This document shows, piece after piece, positions 1-3,759 of a stretch of DNA of 5,676 nucleotides. Origin of the DNA: Elusimicrobiota bacterium (GTDB taxonomy: Bacteria; CG03; SLGR01; PWQF01); NCBI GenBank assembly GCA_003556865.1, contig PWQF01000138.1:1-5676 (forward strand), in the 5' to 3' direction. The notes under the pieces are model-generated. The model had not been told where the DNA came from. It saw only the letters and a program-made list of their open reading frames with translations, and made no database searches. The position numbers and the translations under genes were made by a program. Numbering within the stretch: the stretch's first letter is position 1; the number at the start of each line of letters is the position of its first letter.

Positions 1-366
1 CGGCCGAGACTTTCAGTCCCGGGGATAGTGAAGATGAAGAGTTAAGCCCTGAGCCTGAAGAAGATAGCGGCAAAGAGGATGAAGGCGAGGTGTTTGACCT
101 GGCGGGTGAAAATACGCAAGACGAAACCGCAGCCGAGCTGTCCGGTGAGGAGCCTGATACCGAGAAGCCTTCCATAGAAGACCCGGCCGAGACTTTCAGT
201 CCCGGGGATAGTGAAGATGAAGAGTTAAGCCCTGAGCCTGAAGAAGATAGCGGCAAAGAGGATGAAGGCGAGGTGTTTGACCTGGCGGGTGAAAATACGC
301 AAGGCGAAACCGCAGCCGAGCTGTCCGGTGAGGAGCCTGATACCGAGAAGCCATCCATAGAAGACC
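1..366 (+). repeat. 183-bp in-frame tandem repeat, two near-identical copies
   Basis: Bases 1-183 and 184-366 align without gaps and differ at only two positions: A121/G304, which changes Asp to Gly, and T169/A352, which is silent. Each unit encodes 61 residues, and 183 is a multiple of 3, so copy-number change keeps the frame. The array probably continues upstream of the window. A degraded third unit follows from 367: AETFSP is kept, then SGKE and FDL recur with changed spacing up to about base 510. By eye count copy 1 has 101 G+C of 183 (55%), clearly richer than the AAA/GAA-rich coding sequence after base 420. Confidence 0.95.
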
Positions 367-1340
367 TGGCAGAAACTTTCAGTCCCGAGGATACAGGGGG
401 AAAGGAGTTAAAAGAAACTCTTGAAAATCAGGATGAAAATATTGATGAAGATAAATCAGTCTCCGGCAAAGAGAATTCAGAAGAAAAAAATATTCCCACC
501 TTTGATCTCAGTGATGTTTCCCGGGAAATAGAAGAAGCGGAAAAAATAAACAATGATGCTGAAAAAGAAGTACCGGAAGCTGAAGATGAAGCTTCCCGGC
601 TGGAGCGCGAGCTGGATGAAAATATTGCCGATATTGATTTTAGTTTAGATGAGTTAGATGAAAAAGAGAGCGGCGCCTCGGAAGATATACAGAAAGAAAT
701 AGAGGAAATTGAAACTGAATTAAAAAATGATGCTGAAACGGAAGGCAAGGAGAAGGAGGAGCCAGGTGAGGAGATGGAAATAAGCGAAAAAAAAGATGAA
801 GAAAGCGAAGTTGATAATTCAGATAAAACGGAAGAAAATGAACTAGAAAAAATCCAGGCAGAAGAAAAAGAGCCAAAACCAGAAAAAGAGCATAAAAAAC
901 AGAAAAGAGTTTCTACCCGAATATTTGCTGTTATCTTAATTTTAGTTTTAATTTCCGGAGGCGGATATTATTATTACCAGAATATAATTGAAGAGATTAA
1001 AGTTGAAGAAGAGATTCTGGTAACAGCTCCTGAACCGCCTGTAGCGCAAAAGGAAGAGCCAACAAGTCCATATCTGTATACAAATGCCCGGGAGGTTAGG
1101 GAAGATATTAGTGACGGTATAGTAAATTTGGTATGGGAGACTTCCGATAGGCTGGAAAAGGTGCGTAACTTTTATAAAAGCCGCATGAAGGCAATGGACT
1201 ATGTATGTGTAAAAGATGATTTGTCACCCGGGGAAAACTTCTCACATATGGTATTCAGGAGGCAGGATGGGATGGTGCTGGCTGTTGTGCTTAAATATGA
1301 CCAGGACCGTGTTGCAGCAAATGTAAGCCATGTCCATTAA
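1..1340 (+). CDS. Acidic repeat-containing single-pass membrane protein, function unknown (5' partial)
   Basis: The reading frame is open from the window edge (first full codon at base 3) to TAA at 1338-1340, giving 445 visible residues. A GTG at base 90 lies inside a repeat and is unlikely to be the true start. Visible residues 1-122 are two 61-residue repeats; 123 to about 290 are Glu/Asp/Lys-rich and probably disordered or coiled. FDL motifs recur at F31, F92 and F167, with a related DFSLDEL at about 212-218. A basic stretch (KKQKR) precedes one hydrophobic segment at about 307-320, ending in GGGYYYY, so the acidic part is probably cytoplasmic and the last 120 or so residues outside the inner membrane. 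That tail contains a small domain-like region with VRNFYKSRMKAMDY, the pattern of a small alpha/beta fold. It is followed directly by the lpxH-like gene, probably in one transcript. I do not recognise the family; the layout resembles FimV-like or zinc-ribbon acidic membrane proteins, but the N-terminus is missing. Confidence 0.85.
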   Translation, partial: AETFSPGDSEDEELSPEPEEDSGKEDEGEVFDLAGENTQDETAAELSGEEPDTEKPSIEDPAETFSPGDSEDEELSPEPEEDSGKEDEGEVFDLAGENTQGETAAELSGEEPDTEKPSIEDLAETFSPEDTGGKELKETLENQDENIDEDKSVSGKENSEEKNIPTFDLSDVSREIEEAEKINNDAEKEVPEAEDEASRLERELDENIADIDFSLDELDEKESGASEDIQKEIEEIETELKNDAETEGKEKEEPGEEMEISEKKDEESEVDNSDKTEENELEKIQAEEKEPKPEKEHKKQKRVSTRIFAVILILVLISGGGYYYYQNIIEEIKVEEEILVTAPEPPVAQKEEPTSPYLYTNAREVREDISDGIVNLVWETSDRLEKVRNFYKSRMKAMDYVCVKDDLSPGENFSHMVFRRQDGMVLAVVLKYDQDRVAANVSHVH

Positions 1341-2060
1341 GTGAGCGCTTTATTTACTGCAGATTTACACCTCAAAGTCAGTAATTCAGAAGAAGATTAT
1401 AAAAATTTTTTTAGTTTTTTAAATAAAGTAGAAGAAGAATTCCAAAAACTGTTTATCCTGGGAGATTTTTTCAGTTACTGGTTTGAACATCCGAAATTTG
1501 ACCTGGGCTTGATGAACCCCGCCCTTAAGTCCCTTAAAGAATTATCGAAAAAAGGGATAAAGATTTATTTTATTCCCGGGAACAGGGATTTTGCAGCCGG
1601 TTCTTTTTTTAAAAAACATTCTGGAGTCAGCTTTATCGGGGAAAAAAAAACTGTTAAATGCAGGGCGGGTAAAACTCTTTTATGTCACGGGGACGGGTTG
1701 GCAAAAAAAGATTTTAGATATCAGTTGTGGAGAAAGATAATAAGGTCGCCCGGCGCCTCTTTTATTTTTAAAAACCTGCCTGTTTCCGGAGCTATAGCCT
1801 TTGCCGATACCATAAAAAAAAGGGGGCAGGGAAAAATTTCTCAACAGAAAGTTGCCCGTATGATTGAAGAGGGAGTGATAGCTGAATTTAAAAAAGGATA
1901 TGAAGTCATAATAGCAGGGCATGCCCACTTTAAAATGCATAAAAAATATGTGATTAAAGGAAAAGAAAAAAACCTCTACCTACTGCCTGAATATAAATAT
2001 CCCGGGGAATTTCTGGTTTTAGACAATAAAGGCCGGTTCAGGTTTAAGTCCTTGAATTAG
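1341..2060 (+). CDS. lpxH: LpxH-like UDP-2,3-diacylglucosamine diphosphatase (calcineurin-type metallophosphatase)
   Basis: This is a 239-residue protein, the usual LpxH length (about 240). The family hydrolyses UDP-2,3-diacylglucosamine to lipid X and UMP at the cytoplasmic face of the inner membrane, the fourth step of lipid A synthesis. The metallophosphatase motifs appear in order: DLH (D8, H10), GD (D42), GNRDF (N81, R82), HGD (H116) and GHAH (H194, H196). GNRDF and the HGDxL...D..YQ stretch (116-128) are more typical of LpxH than of generic phosphoesterases. The last motif reads GHAHFK, not the usual GHTHRP, so this is a divergent member. The GTG start directly follows the upstream TAA; it gives MSALFTADLHL, which matches the family N-terminus, although no Shine-Dalgarno site is evident. 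Translational coupling to the upstream gene is likely. The 3' end overlaps the convergent DUF47 gene by 4 bp. An alternative is a related UDP-sugar or nucleotide phosphoesterase. Confidence 0.85.
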   Translation: MSALFTADLHLKVSNSEEDYKNFFSFLNKVEEEFQKLFILGDFFSYWFEHPKFDLGLMNPALKSLKELSKKGIKIYFIPGNRDFAAGSFFKKHSGVSFIGEKKTVKCRAGKTLLCHGDGLAKKDFRYQLWRKIIRSPGASFIFKNLPVSGAIAFADTIKKRGQGKISQQKVARMIEEGVIAEFKKGYEVIIAGHAHFKMHKKYVIKGKEKNLYLLPEYKYPGEFLVLDNKGRFRFKSLN

Positions 2061-2701
2061 CTTTTTTTCTTAACTGCCATTGAGTCAAGGGTGTCCGCAG
2101 CATTTTCAGCACTATCGGAAATAAGTCCAAGCTGATAGATAAGCATTTTAATATGGAGTTTCTCGTCAAGAGTAAGTTTTTTGCTTTTAAAAACTTTTTC
2201 TGTAAGATGCCATTCCAGACTGTCTGATTTTTCTTCTACACTGTTTACTTTTTTTATATGTTTATTTATAGCTGAAAAATCAGTAAAAAAACTATTCATT
2301 GCTTTCTGAAGTTCCTTGGCCGCATCAGCTCCCATTACAGCTATTTTAATAAATTCTTTTTTAAACCTGTCCGGTATTTTCGGATGCTGTGTAATTAAAA
2401 AATCACATATTGATTCAGCATGGTCCGCTATTTTATCCTGCCGGGCCAAATAGGATACAAGATCTTCTCTAAGCATAGGCATAAAAGTTCCCCCGCACAT
2501 CAATTCAATAAGTTTCCTTCTTATGGCGTCTGCTTCCGCTTCATTCAGATGAGTCTCATAAGCTTTTTCACGGGACTTTTCATAGTTGTCCTGGCAGTAT
2601 AAGGTGAAAGTCTCGGTCATGCTGCTGATGGTGCGGCAGACCAGATTAATATGGGAGCTAAAGAGTTCCTGTGCTTTTTTTTCGCTGCTGCGGCGGATCA
2701 T
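2057..2701 (-). CDS. DUF47/TIGR00153 family PhoU-like protein
   Basis: This is an all-helical protein of 214 residues, within the usual DUF47 size. These proteins form PhoU-like helical bundles that bind metal clusters through E/D-rich motifs, and are commonly encoded beside Pit-type phosphate transporters, where they are thought to modulate transport. Candidate metal-binding signatures are EAEAD (54-58), RQDKIADHAE (87-96), EEKSD (156-160) and SDSAENAAD (195-203). These are the repeated ExxxD/DxxxD-type motifs of the family. There is no signal peptide or membrane segment, so the protein should be cytoplasmic. ATG at 2701-2699 directly follows the ndk stop (TGA, 2704-2702); no Shine-Dalgarno site is visible, so translation is probably coupled. 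No pit gene is in the window, so this copy looks separated from its usual partner. Family assignment is good; the exact role is inferred. Confidence 0.85.
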   Translation of the reverse strand: MIRRSSEKKAQELFSSHINLVCRTISSMTETFTLYCQDNYEKSREKAYETHLNEAEADAIRRKLIELMCGGTFMPMLREDLVSYLARQDKIADHAESICDFLITQHPKIPDRFKKEFIKIAVMGADAAKELQKAMNSFFTDFSAINKHIKKVNSVEEKSDSLEWHLTEKVFKSKKLTLDEKLHIKMLIYQLGLISDSAENAADTLDSMAVKKKS

Positions 2702-3256
2702 TCAGGTTGCGTTAATTTTGTGGTAGGGAATCAGCCAATCATCCCCTTCAGGGGATTTTTTAACGGGATATATTTCATCTACAATTTCACGGGGTTCAAA
2801 CCAAAGCTTTATCTCCCTTTCCGCTTCAGCCGGATTGGCGGAGGTATGTATTACATTTTCATATACCCCTTCTGTGGTTATTCTTCCGTAGGCTCCCCTC
2901 ACCGTGGTTGGATTAGCTTCTTCAGGATTTGTTGCTCCCGCCAGGATTCTGACCTTGCTTATCGCCTCCTCACCCCTGTAGACAAGAGCAAGCACCCGCA
3001 TATAGTCTTTACCGTGAATCTGCCCTTTTATATATTTTTTCAGTTCTTCAAAAAAGGGCATATCTTTAAGGTGGTGGTAGTGCTTTTCGGCAAGCTCGTC
3101 AGTTACTCTTACAACTTTGGCTCCCACTATTCGTAGCTGGGTTTCAGATAATTTTGTTAAAATATTACCGGTAAGCGACTTTTTGAGGCCATCCGGCTTT
3201 ATCAGTACAAGTGTTTGTTCCATCCCGGATTTTTTTTTATTGTTTTTTTTATTCAT
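2702..3256 (-). CDS. ndk: Nucleoside diphosphate kinase, enlarged form
   Basis: This enzyme transfers the gamma-phosphate of ATP to NDPs through a phosphohistidine. The N-terminal TLVLIKPDG (15-23, Lys20) is the nucleotide-binding start of the fold. AEKHYHHLKDMPFFEEL (56-72), GATNPEEANPTTVRG (107-121) and NVIHTS (134-139) follow in the family order. His137 is the predicted catalytic residue, with Asn134, Ser139 and Glu148 at their expected places. At 184 residues it is longer than the usual 135-155: by my reading there are about 7 extra residues around 76-86, about 4 in the loop before the catalytic His, and a longer C-terminus (154-184). The usual HGSDS reads HTSAN. The start may be ATG 3256, which adds a Lys/Asn-rich leader of 11 residues, or ATG 3223, which begins right at the fold. 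Neither has a strong ribosome-binding site. It forms a two-gene unit with the downstream DUF47 gene. Confidence 0.93.
   Translation of the reverse strand: MNKKNNKKKSGMEQTLVLIKPDGLKKSLTGNILTKLSETQLRIVGAKVVRVTDELAEKHYHHLKDMPFFEELKKYIKGQIHGKDYMRVLALVYRGEEAISKVRILAGATNPEEANPTTVRGAYGRITTEGVYENVIHTSANPAEAEREIKLWFEPREIVDEIYPVKKSPEGDDWLIPYHKINAT
2741..2761 (+). terminator. Terminator-like hairpin on + strand, inside ndk (antisense)
   Basis: A perfect 6-bp stem, ATCCCC (2741-2746) with GGGGAT (2751-2756), closes a TTCA loop. It runs straight into a T tract (2756-2761). The form is that of a small Rho-independent terminator for + strand transcription, for instance read-through from lpxH. On the ndk coding strand the same bases encode KKSPEGD, so codon choice alone could explain it. 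Confidence 0.35.
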
Positions 3257-3269
3257 TCAGATTAAATGG

Positions 3270-3300
3270 GCTAAAAGATAACAGCATCACTATTTTTAGC
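3270..3300 (-). promoter_or_regulatory. Hairpin in the ndk 5' leader
   Basis: GCTAAAAGATA (3270-3280) is complementary to TATTTTTAGC (3291-3300) apart from one bulged base, leaving a 10-nt loop (3281-3290). In the minus-strand transcript this stem ends 13 nt before ATG 3256, where a ribosome-binding site would be expected. It is AT-rich and so weak. It could influence ndk initiation or simply reflect base composition. Confidence 0.3.
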
Positions 3301-3320
3301 TTTAGACTTTCTTACCTACG

Positions 3321-3350
3321 CTTATATCAAAAAATTAATTTAAAAGTCAA
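3321..3350 (-). promoter_or_regulatory. Predicted sigma70-type promoter for ndk-DUF47
   Basis: On the minus strand, TTGACT (complement of 3345-3350) is separated by 18 bp from TATAAG (complement of 3321-3326). Both hexamers match 5 of 6 consensus bases. Transcription would begin near 3314, giving a leader of about 58 nt to ATG 3256 or about 91 nt to ATG 3223. No other promoter is needed for the DUF47 gene, which abuts ndk. Confidence 0.5.
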
Positions 3351-3408
3351 GGAGGATTTAAATATTATCTTGATATAAATGCCTTTTTAATATTTAAAAC
3401 TTGACTTT
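3322..3408. repeat. Two interleaved 9-bp inverted repeats in the divergent promoter region
   Basis: TTATATCAA (3322-3330) is the exact reverse complement of TTGATATAA (3370-3378). AAAGTCAAG (3343-3351) is the exact reverse complement of CTTGACTTT (3400-3408). The arms interleave in the order A, B, A', B'. Three arms coincide with predicted promoter hexamers: A with the minus -10, B with the minus -35 and B' with the plus -35. They could be operator sites shared by the two divergent promoters, or partly just similar -35 elements facing opposite ways. Confidence 0.45.
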
Positions 3409-3427
3409 AACTTTATCATATTATAAC
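3401..3427 (+). promoter_or_regulatory. Possible promoter of the V/A-ATPase operon
   Basis: TTGACT (3401-3406) is followed after 15 bp by TATAAC (3422-3427). The spacing is shorter than the preferred 17 bp. Initiation here would be near 3434, only about 7 nt before ATG 3441, so the transcript would be nearly leaderless, in line with the absence of a Shine-Dalgarno site. A weaker alternative is TTGATA (3370-3375) with TTTAAA (3393-3398) at 17 bp. I see no gene or RNA in the rest of 3257-3440. Confidence 0.35.
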
Positions 3428-3440
3428 ATTTTTTATAAAA

Positions 3441-3758
3441 ATGATAGAGAAAACCATAAAAAAAATAATAGAGACCGAACAAAAAGCTTCCTCAAAAATC
3501 AGCAGCGCCCGTAAGAAAGCAAAGCAGGACATAGTTAAATTAAACCGGGATATTGAAAACAGGTGGGATGAGATTCGTAAGTCGCTTTCAGGGGAAAAAG
3601 AGGCAGTCATAAATGAATACAGGGAAGAATCTGAAAAGAAAATAAAAAAAATAAAAGAGAAAGCGGAAAGTGAATTATCTGCCGTCGCGCGGGCGGAAAA
3701 TAAAAATACGGAAATAGCTGCTCAAATACTGAAGATTTTTCTGGAAGGTGAAATTTGA
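3441..3758 (+). CDS. V/A-type ATPase peripheral stalk subunit G/H-like coiled coil
   Basis: This is a 105-residue protein, highly charged and almost entirely Lys/Glu/Ala/Ile heptad-like sequence (about residues 1-90), ending in a short hydrophobic helix (AAQILKIFLEG). In the family, such subunits (G in Thermus, H in archaea) pair with subunit E to form the peripheral stalk that holds the catalytic A3B3 head against subunit I. The N-terminus MIEKTIKKIIETEQKA and the EKEAVINEYREESEKKI region fit this class, but coiled coils are weak evidence alone. The main support is position: it sits just upstream of subunit I, as in the Thermus-type G-I-L-E-C-F-A-B-D order. ATG 3441 is the first start in frame and lacks a Shine-Dalgarno site. 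It stops 1 base before the TTG start of the next gene. Confidence 0.8.
   Translation: MIEKTIKKIIETEQKASSKISSARKKAKQDIVKLNRDIENRWDEIRKSLSGEKEAVINEYREESEKKIKKIKEKAESELSAVARAENKNTEIAAQILKIFLEGEI
3743..3750 (+). promoter_or_regulatory. Ribosome binding site deciding the TTG start of subunit I
   Basis: GGAAGGTG (3743-3750) lies inside the end of the stalk gene, 9 nt before TTG 3760. This is the only clear Shine-Dalgarno-like site placed before a start codon in this window. A competing in-frame GTG at 3748 overlaps the site itself, so it would have no proper spacing, and it would add four residues not expected in the family. Confidence 0.6.
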
Positions 3759-3759
3759 T

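Noticed and set aside
90..92. GTG at 90 as the start of the acidic protein
   Set aside because: The frame is open upstream to the window edge, and the same GTG context occurs again 183 bp later inside the repeat, so it is an internal Val codon.
1..366. The 183-bp repeat as a CRISPR array or mobile element end
   Set aside because: The units are contiguous without spacers, keep the reading frame and encode protein; there are no terminal inverted repeats or transposase.
428..876. Two open minus-strand frames opposite the acidic gene, Ser/Phe- and Pro/Leu-rich
   Set aside because: They are the mirror of GAA/GAT/AAA-rich coding sequence (TTC/TTT/ATC). The sense frame is continuous with a clear membrane segment, and neither antisense product resembles a protein family.
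1680..1940. Minus-strand open frame inside the lpxH-like gene
   Set aside because: It overlaps the conserved HGD to GHAH region of a recognisable enzyme and has no motif or initiation signal of its own.
2037..2068. Possible terminator at the lpxH end: imperfect stem TTCAGG/CCTTGAA followed by seven Ts at 2062-2068
   Set aside because: The stem is short and bulged and sits 5 nt from the T tract, and the Ts encode the Lys-rich C-terminus of the convergent DUF47 protein. Not convincing.
2420..3136. Plus-strand open frames of 60 and 161 codons opposite DUF47 and ndk
   Set aside because: Both minus-strand genes have family motifs end to end. The plus-strand products are aromatic-rich, low in plausibility and lack ribosome-binding sites.
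3416..3610. Minus-strand frame overlapping the stalk-subunit gene
   Set aside because: It is a shadow of the Lys/Glu-rich coiled-coil gene; the + frame fits the ATPase operon.
3748..3750. GTG at 3748 as the start of subunit I
   Set aside because: It overlaps the GGAAGGTG ribosome site, and the TTG at 3760 gives the family-typical MAI N-terminus at proper spacing.
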